Of a stretch of 64,000 bases of DNA, positions 9,992 through 19,079 are shown one piece after another; position 1 is the stretch's first letter; each line of letters starts with the position of its first letter. The notes below the pieces were generated by a model. That model was not told the origin of the DNA. It ran no database searches and saw only the letters and a list, made by a program, of their open reading frames with translations. This DNA comes from DATFVA01 sp963811905. GTDB taxonomy: Bacteria; Bacteroidota; Ignavibacteria; Ignavibacteriales; Ignavibacteriaceae. A program made the position numbers and the translations under genes. The DNA is taken from positions 170,651 to 234,650 of the forward strand of contig CAWETK010000015.1 in NCBI GenBank assembly GCA_963811905.1. The letters run 5' to 3'.

Positions 9992-11830
9992 CAATCCTGA
10001 AGCGGCAGGCTGATTATCACTGTTTCTTCCATCCCAGGTCACTGTGTACCTTCCAGGTTCTTTTATATCATTAACGAGGGATTTAATCAATTGACCGAGT
10101 CCGTCGTATATATTCATAATGACCCTGGACTGAACAGGCACATCATACTTAATAGTGGTGGTGGGGTTAAACGGATTAGGAAAATTCTGTGAAAGAGAAT
10201 AAGTATTAATCTCATTCGGATTAATCTGCAGTCTGGTATTTCCAGTTTTAGGCAGAGATGACGATTCAGTGACGGTAATAAATTGGTTAACGGTAATATC
10301 AGTCATAATGTCTACTATCCCTGATGGCCACTCAATCTTAAGAGTATCTATAATGCCTGCATCCCCTAAGCCAAAATGTGCACGCAGACTATTTAAACCA
10401 TTAAAAGTATTCTGTGCAGATATTTCCCGCATCTGCCAGACTGGTAGACCGTTTATCGAACTTTTTATACGTACCTTTGCTCCTACAGCAGTAGAATTGG
10501 AAACAGTACCTCTGCAGGTAATTGTTATCCAGTTGTTGTTATTGTTCACTTCATTCCTGAACAATAAACTCTTCCCGAAAGAATTTCCATTGTCAGTACC
10601 CAGTGTGGGGACGAACAGGTCGATGTCGCCGTCGTTATCATAATCGCCTGCACTTGTCCCCCAGGTAGACGCCATTTCTGTATTCGTAACAATATTATTA
10701 ACTACTTTGGTGAATGTTCCGTCGCCATTATTGGTATAGTAGCTATTATTTTGGCCGCCATCTGTGGTTACATAAACATCAAGGTCGCCGTCATTATCGA
10801 AATCTTCCCAGACGGATGCTAATGAGAAACTTTCATCTGTTACCAGGTCGCCCGTGGTTATTTTTGTAAACCCGCTGCCATCATGGCGGTAGAGTTCATT
10901 TGGTAATCCGTTAGATGTTCCACCCCAATAGTTGGTAATGTAGAGATCAAGATCACCGTCATTATCGTAATCGATCCAGTTATAAAGCTGACCATCCCTT
11001 TGTGTGGCGGCAATTTCACCCGACGTAATCCTCTCAAATGACTGCACTCCGTTTTCTGCCAATAGATTTTTGTACAAATAGTCAGGACCTAATGTACCGT
11101 TTGCTGGTCCGCTTCCAATGAACAGATCAATATCTCCGTCGTTATCATAGTCCGACCATGAGGGACAAGTATACGGGGCTAAACCGGAAGTCACGGGAGT
11201 CGCACCGCTGTCAATTTTGGTGAAAGTTCCATCGCCGTTATTCAGGAATAAATGATTTGATTTATTAGGCAGCCCGTTAAAGCCCGACGGCAACGCAACG
11301 ACAAGATCTGCAAAACCATCATTATTATAGTCTCCCCAGGCACAGGCGAATCCCCTGCTGTCTTTTGTACCTATATCTCCGGTTGTAATTAAGGTGAAAG
11401 TACCGTCACCATTATTATGATACAATCTCGAGGAAGCCCTTCCTGCTACAAAACAATCAATGAAACCGTCATTATCATAGTCAGCCCAGCTGTTTCCGAA
11501 AGAGCCAGAGCCTGGTGCAGCCAGGTCGCCCGCAACCCATCTGCTGAAATTTGCCTGTCCCGTTTCCTTCAGCATATTCTTATATAATAAATTACCCGAT
11601 CTGACAGATCCATTGCTCACAAATAGATCGAGATCGCCGTCATTATCGACATCTACCCAGCTTGCACTGACTGAATTTAATCTCTTACTGACTACTTCGC
11701 TGTTGTTGACCCGTGTAAAATTCTGAGAATTCACCGGCGAAGTAAATACTATTATAAAAATCACAGCGATACAGGAACACGTAGCCGATAAAGAGTTTCT
11801 TTTTTGAAATCCTGCAGCTAACCATTTCAT
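9929..11830 (-). CDS. Secreted FG-GAP/VCBS propeller with ASPIC/UnbV domain and T9SS sorting domain
   Basis: A protein of 633 residues. The ATG at 11830 is chosen because GGAGGT lies at ideal spacing upstream; a TTG at 11842 inside that site is unlikely. After the signal region come about eight repeats with calcium-binding DxDxDG loops (DVDNDGDLDLFVSNGS, DYDNDGDIDLFIGSG), forming an integrin-like propeller. Then comes an ASPIC/UnbV domain (AVGAKVRI, LNSLRAHFGLGDA, IEWPSG), and last a type A T9SS sorting domain (NFPNPFNPTTTIKYDV to KMLLLK). It is probably delivered to the cell surface for adhesion or binding. Its 3-prime end is nearly identical to that of the upstream C25 protease gene, suggesting gene conversion or duplication of the sorting domain. 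Confidence 0.9.
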   Translation of the reverse strand: MKWLAAGFQKRNSLSATCSCIAVIFIIVFTSPVNSQNFTRVNNSEVVSKRLNSVSASWVDVDNDGDLDLFVSNGSVRSGNLLYKNMLKETGQANFSRWVAGDLAAPGSGSFGNSWADYDNDGFIDCFVAGRASSRLYHNNGDGTFTLITTGDIGTKDSRGFACAWGDYNNDGFADLVVALPSGFNGLPNKSNHLFLNNGDGTFTKIDSGATPVTSGLAPYTCPSWSDYDNDGDIDLFIGSGPANGTLGPDYLYKNLLAENGVQSFERITSGEIAATQRDGQLYNWIDYDNDGDLDLYITNYWGGTSNGLPNELYRHDGSGFTKITTGDLVTDESFSLASVWEDFDNDGDLDVYVTTDGGQNNSYYTNNGDGTFTKVVNNIVTNTEMASTWGTSAGDYDNDGDIDLFVPTLGTDNGNSFGKSLLFRNEVNNNNNWITITCRGTVSNSTAVGAKVRIKSSINGLPVWQMREISAQNTFNGLNSLRAHFGLGDAGIIDTLKIEWPSGIVDIMTDITVNQFITVTESSSLPKTGNTRLQINPNEINTYSLSQNFPNPFNPTTTIKYDVPVQSRVIMNIYDGLGQLIKSLVNDIKEPGRYTVTWDGRNSDNQPAASGLYICRIEAGNFSAIRKMLLLK

Positions 11831-11974
11831 AGATACCTCCAATAATTATTTATACTTCCAAATAAATTTTTCTATACAGCTGATACTGTTTCTGAACAAA
11901 GGTAATGTGTATATCGGAGTTTTGAATCACCCATATTGAGGGATTTCAAGGTAGAGTTTAAGCCAGCCTCAGGA

Positions 11975-12021
11975 AGTTCAGTGTAAGTTCAAGTTTAGGT
12001 GTAGGTTTAAGTTCAAGTTTT
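11975..12021. repeat. Hexanucleotide tandem repeat beyond the protease gene
   Basis: About eight RGTNNA units (one is 5 bp, the last imperfect). It lies directly beyond the terminator of the C25 protease gene, mirroring the array at 9821-9862. Confidence 0.65.
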
Positions 12022-12026
12022 AGGGG

Positions 12027-12058
12027 AAAAAATGCCGGCAGCTTTTACACTACCGGCA
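12027..12058 (-). terminator. Terminator of the C25 protease gene
   Basis: On the minus strand TGCCGG/CCGGCA is followed by six T. It corresponds to the terminator at 9865-9898. Confidence 0.75.
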
Positions 12059-12151
12059 CGGGGATTTGGGGAATCAGGGGTTGTTTTGCTACTTCAGCAA
12101 TAGCATTTTACGTATTGCTGAGAAATTTCCTGCTTCTATCCTGCAGATATA
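12049..12151. repeat. 103-bp block identical to 9889-9991
   Basis: Second copy, in the same orientation, spanning the end of the C25 protease gene and its 3-prime flank. The exact offset of 2160 bp was checked at several points along the block. Confidence 0.85.
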
Positions 12152-15100
12152 AAATCCTGAAGCGGCTGGCTGATTATTACTGTTTCTTCCATCCCAGGCT
12201 GCTGTGTACCTTCCGGGTTCCTTCATATCATTAACAAGTGATTTAACCAATCGTCCGAGTCCGTCGTATATATTCAGAATAACCCGGGATTGAACGGGAA
12301 CATCATACCTGATTGTGGTTGAAGGGTTAAAAGGATTCGGATAATTCCGGGACAAAGCAAATTCAGCCGGAATATTATTCACCTCTATTTCTATTTTCCC
12401 TGAATAATGAACAGTACCATCAAAGTCAATCTGTTTCAGTCTGTAATGAATTGTACCGTTTAATGTCTTATCATCTTTGAACGAATATATCCTGGGTTCA
12501 GTGGTTGTTCCGTTTCCCGAAACAAAACCTATTTTCCCCCATACAGGATTACCATCCGGCGACTGTTTACTGTCTGCCAGCCTTTCTATTTCAAATCCCA
12601 TATTATTCTTTTCAGTAGCAGTATTCCATCTTAAAAGTACAGCGTCTGAATTATTTTCTGCCGTAAATGAAATCAGCTCAACTGGGACTTCTCCGAGCAC
12701 CATATTGACAGGCACTGTCTGCTGAAGGTTTTCAGGATCATTGCTTGTTATAACTACATCTATTGAATAATTTCCCAGCTCGAGTCCCGATGTCAGAAAA
12801 TCGAGAATAACAGCAAAAGAATTTCCGTTATAGACCGTCCCGGAAAAATTATTCGATGTCAGCCATTCCGGCTCTGCAGAAATCATAACCGCAAGTCCGT
12901 TTTCAACATAGTTAGCATTGTATGCAATCTGCAGCCCGTCAGTTCCGTTCATATTCTCAATTCCTACCGTAGAGGAATTGGTTGCGGCGTTCATATTATT
13001 ATAATAAAAATATATCTTATTATTTGACTGAAGTACAACCTGGAATGTCAAAGAGCCTCCGGCTGAAAACCTTTGCCAGTTTGTGTACTGGATAATAAGT
13101 TTATCAGCGGTCTGCTGGTAGTAAACAGTTCCCTGACTGCTTCCGTCAAGATCATCCCAGAAGGGGGATATCATATTATCGGGCATACCGGGCGCCGGGA
13201 TGCCTTCGTTAGTATATGTGGTTTCGGTGATGTTATCAAAAGAGATAAAGCCGTTTGAGCTTAAATAGATCTGTGTTTTAACTTCACCATAGAATTTGAA
13301 ATTAAAACCCGTGGGAAAAGGCCCTGCAGCTCCCTCATCAAGCGGGTCATAGGTACCGGTTGGCACCCAGTTCGTTACTTCCGTTCCTGTTGAAGAAATA
13401 TCATTCCATTCATAAACGGGACCCTGCGGATCATTGCTGTCGATCCACTCATATCCGAAGGTATCAGGACCGCCAGATCCTCTTATACTCATTCCATAGC
13501 TATCGCCCTGATTATCCTTTACTCCGGAGTTGGATGATATGTTATTAATAGGAATAACCCGGATAGCAATATCGCCCGGGAAAGTGTTGTTCGTCAGTTC
13601 AACATTATAATCAAGCGTAGAGCTGCCGGCACTTATGTTTGCTATTACTATTGAATCACTAAAGGTTTCATCGGGCTGAAGCAGGCAAAAAATTGAATCG
13701 GGAGTTATACTGATCTGCGGGGCTCCCCAGGTTGTCTGTGTCTGTACATTCGACATGGGAGATTTATTTCCCCATATATCTAAAGCTTTGATCGCAAAAT
13801 AATAAGCAGTTGAAAAATTAAGCTGATGCATAATATAACTCTTTGCTATACCAGCTGAGTCGGGACCTGCAGCGACTAAAACAGAAGATGCATTATTATA
13901 ATCTGCTTCTGTAACAATCGGATCAATTGAGTATCTAAGGTCGTAACTTACGACTCCCCCGAGCGAAGAATCATAAGGGGAAGTCCAGTTTAATGTCACT
14001 GAATTTGATGTGGGATCCAGAGCTGCAAGGTCGGTAATCATTTCAGGAGCTGTTGAATCGGGTGTCGTTCCAACATTGAGCAGCATGGAACAGTCGCCCA
14101 TTATATTAAATTGTTCCATCATCTTTAAACCTTCTCCGCTGCTTCCGCCCCATAAGTCCATTGCGTGCATTATCCCGTTAAAGCAAACGCCTCCCACAGT
14201 ATTTTTTTCCTTTGTGGTTAACAGCATTATTGCATGGTTCTGCATATCACATGGAGGAACCCAGCTTGCAAGAGTAGATGAACCAAACGAACCTATCGCT
14301 CCTTTTGGATCGGCCATACTCCCTGATCTTACCCAGGCTTCTTCCATACATTCACTCAAAGTAAAATCTCCATTATCACAGGAGACGTCCAGTACAAATG
14401 GGTCCCTGTACTCATTGGAGAGATTATGTATGCTGCTGACATTATACCCGGTTGTTCCCCAGGAGGTGCCTGAACCATGCCCGATATAATTCACAAAGCT
14501 TCTTCCCTCATTTAATGCATTGGTAACCTGGGAACCTGTAGCCCCGGGATCATATATCTGATCTACATTTGTATAAAATAAATTATTAATAAACATATCC
14601 CTTAATAAATTCATCCGCTGCCAGTCATATGTTCCCGTCCCGCCGTCTTCATTGCTTGCAACTCCGGTTCCTTCAAGGTACCAGCCTGCATCCGGTCCGG
14701 TATCAGGATACTTTTCATATTTAATGAACTTATATAAAATGTAATCAAGATTTTCAGACGATGAAGGAGAAATACGTGAGATATATGCATCGGGATAAGC
14801 ATCGCTCCCGGCCAGTTTAACATAACAGGGATCTGATGGTGCTCCTTCATAGACACCGCTCATTGAAGGTACCTGGTTTGATTCTCCGACAATAATGATA
14901 AAGGTTAGGCCTTCAGCAGAATTATACAAATTCTGGATATAGCTCTTTATTGAGGCTGAGCCTGTTCCTGTTTCAGAAGGATATTCTGCGGTGAGTGTGG
15001 GTATTCCTTTCTCTACTTTCCAGTCATAGAAAGGAGTTATATCAGAGGCATAATCTGCAGGATAAATTATTAATAGCCTACCCGCCTCCCCTATAGGTAA

Positions 15101-15802
15101 ATAATCGTAACCCGGCATTCCGTAATTAATAAACAGACTTTTATATACATCAACGAACTCCCGCGCAACACCATTGAAAGGTTTTATCCTTACAAGAGGA
15201 TTAACAACCTGGACAGAGGGATCACTGAATACTTCGATAACAATTCGTGTACAGATCCTCAGTTTCCCCTGGGCAGGGTTGTACTGCATAGGATTAAATT
15301 GAATTGTTTCTCCTCTTAAATCTCTTACAACATAAGGCTCATCCAGTTTAATGCTGTTCTCCGGATACCAGACATCCTCATTATAGACAGCGCTGAAAGT
15401 ATATGGAACTGCCGATGGATCTATATTACGCGTTAAATGACCCTTTGAAGGAGTAACGGGTAATGTTTCTATTGTATTGAAATCCTGAGATATAATCCTA
15501 TAATTCATTCCGGCAAGATCCGGTATAATTATACTGGCTCTGTGGGTCGGCAGCTGCGGGAGTCCTTTTTCCATCAGCAGGATACTTCCGGGTATATCAT
15601 AAGAAACTGTCGAAACACTGTTTACATCAACTAATGTTTGATTATAATTATTCAGTTGAAATTCTATCGTAGCGCCTGAAGGTGTGGAATTAATAATATT
15701 GGTTTGTATGCCATTAGAATTACCTGACATTTGCCCGAAAGAATTAAAAGAAAAGAAAGAGAACAAAACTAAAAGAGATGCTGCAAAGTAGAATTTTTTC
15801 AT
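12089..15802 (-). CDS. Gingipain-like C25 cysteine protease with T9SS sorting domain
   Basis: A secreted protease of 1237 residues. Signal peptide about residues 1-23. A C25 propeptide-like region is followed by the catalytic domain at about 240-560. The expected His and Cys are present: NYIGHGSGTSW (His442) and DVSCDNGDFT (Cys475). A fibronectin type III domain follows (VTLNWTSPYDSSLGGVVSYD), then a beta-sandwich region containing IYLSSNGFISFDN. Next is an FN3-like module (VELISFTAENNSDAVLLRWN) that also occurs in the proteins at 23563 and 42754. The type A sorting domain at the end reads NYPNPFNPSTTIRYDV to KMLLLK. GGGGAGG lies 2 bp before the ATG, unusually close. It would be exported by T9SS and anchored or released at the surface. 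The exact peptide specificity cannot be read. Confidence 0.93.
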   Translation of the reverse strand: MKKFYFAASLLVLFSFFSFNSFGQMSGNSNGIQTNIINSTPSGATIEFQLNNYNQTLVDVNSVSTVSYDIPGSILLMEKGLPQLPTHRASIIIPDLAGMNYRIISQDFNTIETLPVTPSKGHLTRNIDPSAVPYTFSAVYNEDVWYPENSIKLDEPYVVRDLRGETIQFNPMQYNPAQGKLRICTRIVIEVFSDPSVQVVNPLVRIKPFNGVAREFVDVYKSLFINYGMPGYDYLPIGEAGRLLIIYPADYASDITPFYDWKVEKGIPTLTAEYPSETGTGSASIKSYIQNLYNSAEGLTFIIIVGESNQVPSMSGVYEGAPSDPCYVKLAGSDAYPDAYISRISPSSSENLDYILYKFIKYEKYPDTGPDAGWYLEGTGVASNEDGGTGTYDWQRMNLLRDMFINNLFYTNVDQIYDPGATGSQVTNALNEGRSFVNYIGHGSGTSWGTTGYNVSSIHNLSNEYRDPFVLDVSCDNGDFTLSECMEEAWVRSGSMADPKGAIGSFGSSTLASWVPPCDMQNHAIMLLTTKEKNTVGGVCFNGIMHAMDLWGGSSGEGLKMMEQFNIMGDCSMLLNVGTTPDSTAPEMITDLAALDPTSNSVTLNWTSPYDSSLGGVVSYDLRYSIDPIVTEADYNNASSVLVAAGPDSAGIAKSYIMHQLNFSTAYYFAIKALDIWGNKSPMSNVQTQTTWGAPQISITPDSIFCLLQPDETFSDSIVIANISAGSSTLDYNVELTNNTFPGDIAIRVIPINNISSNSGVKDNQGDSYGMSIRGSGGPDTFGYEWIDSNDPQGPVYEWNDISSTGTEVTNWVPTGTYDPLDEGAAGPFPTGFNFKFYGEVKTQIYLSSNGFISFDNITETTYTNEGIPAPGMPDNMISPFWDDLDGSSQGTVYYQQTADKLIIQYTNWQRFSAGGSLTFQVVLQSNNKIYFYYNNMNAATNSSTVGIENMNGTDGLQIAYNANYVENGLAVMISAEPEWLTSNNFSGTVYNGNSFAVILDFLTSGLELGNYSIDVVITSNDPENLQQTVPVNMVLGEVPVELISFTAENNSDAVLLRWNTATEKNNMGFEIERLADSKQSPDGNPVWGKIGFVSGNGTTTEPRIYSFKDDKTLNGTIHYRLKQIDFDGTVHYSGKIEIEVNNIPAEFALSRNYPNPFNPSTTIRYDVPVQSRVILNIYDGLGRLVKSLVNDMKEPGRYTAAWDGRNSNNQPAASGFYICRIEAGNFSAIRKMLLLK

Positions 15803-15964
15803 AACCTCCCCGAAATGAAAAATGAGATGAAAATTGTAACGGCAACTTCATAAATAACTTTCTGAGATGCAATAGCCTTCGGTATTTATACGAATTGAGT
15901 GTCCCTTCATATCCCATAAAAGGATTGTATAATAGTCTTTTTTATGTTTAACTATTCAACAGTG

Positions 15965-15979
15965 CTGACAAAATGTCAG
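15965..15979. promoter_or_regulatory. Palindrome CTGACAAAATGTCAG, possible operator
   Basis: A perfect 6-bp arm inverted repeat around AAA, 163 bp upstream of the protease start. The 13-bp core TGACAAAATGTCA recurs exactly at 16104-16116 in the same divergent region. Confidence 0.5.
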
Positions 15980-16102
15980 TTGCCGGGTTTACACCGTATT
16001 TATCTCGGGGAAGGCTCGCATTTATCCCGGAGTTGGACTTAAAATGAGACAGTGCGAAAGCAGCGAAAAATCGCAATTTTCCGCTGTTGAAAAAATTTAT
16101 AT

Positions 16103-16117
16103 ATGACAAAATGTCAT
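16103..16117. promoter_or_regulatory. Palindrome ATGACAAAATGTCAT, possible operator
   Basis: Second copy of the TGACAAAATGTCA palindrome, 138 bp from the first and about 217 bp before the HEAT gene. Two matching dyads between divergent genes suggest a dimeric regulator. Confidence 0.5.
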
Positions 16118-16333
16118 TGTTTCAATTTGGGATTAAAAAACCGATAGAACTTGAAATGATCATTCGATTATTATTTTGTTTTCATTCAATTATCAAATTG
16201 GAGCGGCCGTTGATGTCTTTAATAAACAGAAATACTACATAATTATATTTTTATAATGACCGGCATCACCAACAGAAACTTCTTTTACGATTAACTAGTT
16301 TATATATAATAATCTAATACGGAGGAAGAAAAA

Positions 16334-16831
16334 ATGCCCGAAACAGTTGAAGAATTAATAAAAGATTTATCAAGCCTGGATAGTATAAGAAGACAGAAGG
16401 CGAGGTATGAACTCGTAAAGATGGGAAACCCGGCACTTGATTATTTACTTGAGCTGCTTAAATCCAATAAACACCTGGCGAGGTGGGAGTCGGTAAAGGC
16501 AATCAGTGAGATAGGCAGTAAGGATTCGATTCCCATTCTTATCAATGCTCTTGAAGATGAAGAATTTGATGTGAGGTGGCTGGCTGCAGAAGGCCTGATT
16601 GAAATTGGTCACGGTTCTGTTTACCCGGTTCTGAAAGCTTTTATTTCTAATAAGGATTCTATACACCTTAAAGAAGGCGTCCATCATGTATTAAAGGGAC
16701 TGGAAATACGGGGGCTCTATAACGATAAGTACCAAATAATTAAAGCCCTCGAATCATTTGCAGCACCTGTTAAACTTGAGCTTAAAATAATTAATATGCT
16801 GAAGGATGAACTGGTCAGTGCTCATAGTTAA
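16334..16831 (+). CDS. HEAT-repeat protein
   Basis: A soluble protein of 165 residues without a signal peptide, made of helical HEAT repeats: LDSIRRQKARYELVKMG, LLKSNKHLARWESVKAISEIG, ILINALEDEEFDVRWLAAEG and VLKAFISNKDSIHLKEGV. Such proteins act as binding scaffolds. GGAGGA precedes the ATG by 7 bp. The next gene, an aldo/keto reductase, begins 80 bp downstream on the same strand and may be co-transcribed. No partner can be inferred. Confidence 0.85.
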   Translation: MPETVEELIKDLSSLDSIRRQKARYELVKMGNPALDYLLELLKSNKHLARWESVKAISEIGSKDSIPILINALEDEEFDVRWLAAEGLIEIGHGSVYPVLKAFISNKDSIHLKEGVHHVLKGLEIRGLYNDKYQIIKALESFAAPVKLELKIINMLKDELVSAHS

Positions 16832-16911
16832 AGGATCATTCGAAAAAAAATGAAATATTTGAAAGCATAAATAAATTTTGTAAACATTGATTTCATTTAA
16901 AAGAGGAAATG

Positions 16912-17898
16912 ATGAAGAAAAGGAAATTAGGTAAGGGCGGTCCTGAAGTTTCGTCTATAGGACTTGGGTGTATGGGAATGTCAGAATTTTACGGCGACGC
17001 CGATGAAGTTGAATCTATTGAGACAATACATAAGGCATTCGACTCGGGCATAAATTTCTTTGATACAGCCGATATGTACGGGCCGTATAAAAATGAGAAA
17101 CTTGTCGGGAAAGCGTTAAAGGGCATCAGGGAAGATGTTGTACTCGCCACTAAATTTGGTATAGTGCGTGGAGATACTCCTCAGTCGCGTTCAATAAATG
17201 GGAGACCAGAGTACGTAAAATCAGCATGTGAAGCATCATTAAAAAGGTTAGGGATAGATCATATAGACCTTTATTATCAGCACAGGGTTGATAAAGATAC
17301 GCCTATTGAGGATACAATCGGAGCAATGTCCGATCTTGTTAAGGAAGGTAAGATCAGGTTTATAGGTATGTCCGAAGCTTCGCCCGATACAATCCGGCGT
17401 GCCGCTAAAGTGCATAAGATAACTGCCCTTCAGACTGAATACTCATTATGGACACGGGATCCTGAGGCCGGGATTTTATCCACGGTAAGAGAGCTTGGAA
17501 TCGGTTTCGTTGCCTACAGTCCCCTGGGACGGGGATTCCTCACAGGCAGGTTTCAAAGTCCTGACGATTTTGATGATAATGATTTCAGAAAATATAATCC
17601 CCGCTTCCAGGGAAAAAACTTTGAGAAGAACCTGCAGCTGGTTGATAAAGTAAAGGAGCTTGCAAAGGACAAAGGAATTACACCGGCACAGCTGGCACTT
17701 GCCTGGGTATTAAGTCAGGGCGATGATATAGTGCCTATACCGGGAACAACAAAACTAAAGCATATCGTAGAAAATATTAAGGCAGCCGAAGTCGTGCTGT
17801 CCCCTGCCGAGCTAAAACAAATTGAGGAAATTTTCCCGATGGATGCAGCAAGCGGGAAACGATATCCGGAAACTTCAATGAAATCTATTAATGGATAG
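16912..17898 (+). CDS. Aldo/keto reductase (AKR13/YakC-like)
   Basis: A cytosolic NADPH-dependent carbonyl reductase of 328 residues. Counting from a first ATG at 16909, the catalytic tetrad Asp52, Tyr57, Lys82 and His125 is visible in FFDTADMYGPY, LATKFG and LYYQHRVD. The cofactor-binding tail VPIPGTTKLKHIVENIKA is also present. Two adjacent ATG codons occur; the second (16912) has better spacing from AGAGGA (16902-16907). Length is typical. The substrate is unknown; the family commonly reduces aldehydes. The 80-bp gap after the HEAT-repeat gene suggests possible co-transcription. Confidence 0.92.
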   Translation: MKKRKLGKGGPEVSSIGLGCMGMSEFYGDADEVESIETIHKAFDSGINFFDTADMYGPYKNEKLVGKALKGIREDVVLATKFGIVRGDTPQSRSINGRPEYVKSACEASLKRLGIDHIDLYYQHRVDKDTPIEDTIGAMSDLVKEGKIRFIGMSEASPDTIRRAAKVHKITALQTEYSLWTRDPEAGILSTVRELGIGFVAYSPLGRGFLTGRFQSPDDFDDNDFRKYNPRFQGKNFEKNLQLVDKVKELAKDKGITPAQLALAWVLSQGDDIVPIPGTTKLKHIVENIKAAEVVLSPAELKQIEEIFPMDAASGKRYPETSMKSING

Positions 17899-18330
17899 TG
17901 TGGTGAGCTTTTGGAAGCAAGCAGGTAAGAAGTTAAGAAAATAAGAAGGTAAGAATGGTGTCTCTCCCTGATTTGCTCTATGGGAATCAGTGTTTAATCT
18001 TAGATAACCTGATTCCCCGGGTAATGTTACCTGGCGGCTTTCACTAATCTATAATCGGCGAGATGAATGCTGATAGAAAGCGTACCCAGCTGCAAACAGG
18101 CGAATCATCAGAGCCTCAGAGCGGCAGCACATAAAAAAAAGGGAACCATCGATCCCGCCCCTTTAACTTCGACACTATGGTCGCATAATAATTAATTATG
18201 GTCGAACTCCATCTGCATTCAGCACAATAATGTGCAAAATACAACTGATTGCATTAAACCTGCCGGGCATACCCTTTGTACTATAAATTCCGTTAACGTT
18301 AATCAATTATTCACCAGAAGGATTAATACT
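17899..18330. other. Intergenic region with short tandem repeat and weak hairpin
   Basis: 432 bp without a convincing gene. It starts with the 8-bp array at 17924-17955. Around 18131-18165 a run of A, then GGGAACC...CCCCTTT, could form a minus-strand terminator, but no minus-strand gene is seen to feed it. A longer reading of the next gene from 18232 lacks a ribosome binding site. Confidence 0.55.
17924..17955. repeat. 8-bp tandem repeat, four units
   Basis: GGTAAGAA, GTTAAGAA, AATAAGAA, GGTAAGAA in register, 25 bp after the stop of the aldo/keto reductase gene. Confidence 0.7.
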
Positions 18331-18909
18331 ATGAAATACTTATTAAAAATATTTTCTTTGTTTATTATAACGGCTCTGCTTTCATCGTGCAGCGACCCGG
18401 TTACAGGAACTAATAGTCCGCAGGATAATTATGAGCAGGCGAAAGCTAACTTGCTGATTCCCGGCGAACTTTCACCTGAAGAAGCAGCAGGGATAATATA
18501 TATGCGTCAGGAAGAAAAATTAGCCCGGGATGTCTACACCGTACTTTACGGGGTCTGGGATTACAAATTATTCGACAACATTAGCGGAGCCGAACAAAAC
18601 CATATGGACGCAGTAAAACGTTTGATCGTAAGATACGATCTTGAAGATCCGATCATAAGCGACGAGGTTGGTGTTTTCTCCAATCCTGTATTTCAGCAGA
18701 TGTTTGATGATTTTGTCCTCCAGGGACAGCAATCGTTATTAGACGCAATGCTTACAGGGCAGGCAATTGAGCAGCAGGATATTGCAGATCTTGAAAATCA
18801 ATTATCCTTTGTTGATAACCAGGATCTGATTAATGTCTATACGAATTTAAAGGCAGCCTCTGCAAAACACCTATTAGCATTTACCAACCATACACTGACT
18901 TCATTCTGA
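18331..18909 (+). CDS. DUF2202 ferritin-like lipoprotein
   Basis: A lipoprotein of 192 residues. The start at 18331 is chosen because AGAAGGA lies at 18316-18322 and the product begins with a lipobox signal (MKYLLKIFSLFIITALLSSC, Cys20 the lipid anchor). The body is a DUF2202 domain, a ferritin-like four-helix bundle: MRQEEKLARDVYTVLYGVW, then ISGAEQNHMDAVKRL, GQAIEQQDIADLE and SAKHLLAFTNH. The conserved Glu/His residues could bind metal, but metal binding in this family is inferred. A strong hairpin follows. It appears monocistronic. Confidence 0.88.
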   Translation: MKYLLKIFSLFIITALLSSCSDPVTGTNSPQDNYEQAKANLLIPGELSPEEAAGIIYMRQEEKLARDVYTVLYGVWDYKLFDNISGAEQNHMDAVKRLIVRYDLEDPIISDEVGVFSNPVFQQMFDDFVLQGQQSLLDAMLTGQAIEQQDIADLENQLSFVDNQDLINVYTNLKAASAKHLLAFTNHTLTSF

Positions 18910-18919
18910 TTTTTCCGCG

Positions 18920-18946
18920 GGTTGACTAAAATGTTTAGTCAACCCC
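18920..18946 (+). terminator. Hairpin after the DUF2202 gene
   Basis: A perfect 12-bp stem, GGGTTGACTAAA/TTTAGTCAACCC, with a 3-base loop, 10 bp after the stop. The following tract is not T-rich, so termination is likely but not certain. Confidence 0.7.
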
Positions 18947-19079
18947 CTTCTTAAAACAGACCTCTCTCTAAGCACAAATGAGAAATTTGTGATGTGTATT
19001 ATTCAATAATTTTTTATATTATGCCCATTATAAAGATATATTTCAAATTAATGCATAAACTTTATACAGAGAGGATAGT

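Larger units (their letters stand above)
15803..16333. other. Divergent intergenic region with two identical-core palindromes
   Basis: 531 bp between the C25 protease and a HEAT-repeat gene, with no ORF. It contains CTGACAAAATGTCAG and ATGACAAAATGTCAT (listed separately) and an AT-rich stretch before the start at 16334. Confidence 0.7.

Noticed and set aside
16198..16216. Sigma-54 promoter (TTGGAGCGGCCGTTGATG)
   Set aside because: The GG element is present but the invariant GC at -12 is GA; combined with palindromes it was tempting but one essential base is missing.
18131..18165. Minus-strand terminator in the gap before the DUF2202 gene
   Set aside because: The hairpin is weak with a long loop, and no minus-strand gene ends there; kept only as a note in the gap entry.
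18232..18330. Longer N-terminus for the DUF2202 protein starting at 18232
   Set aside because: The extra 33 residues lack a ribosome binding site and would bury the lipoprotein signal; AGAAGGA supports the ATG at 18331.
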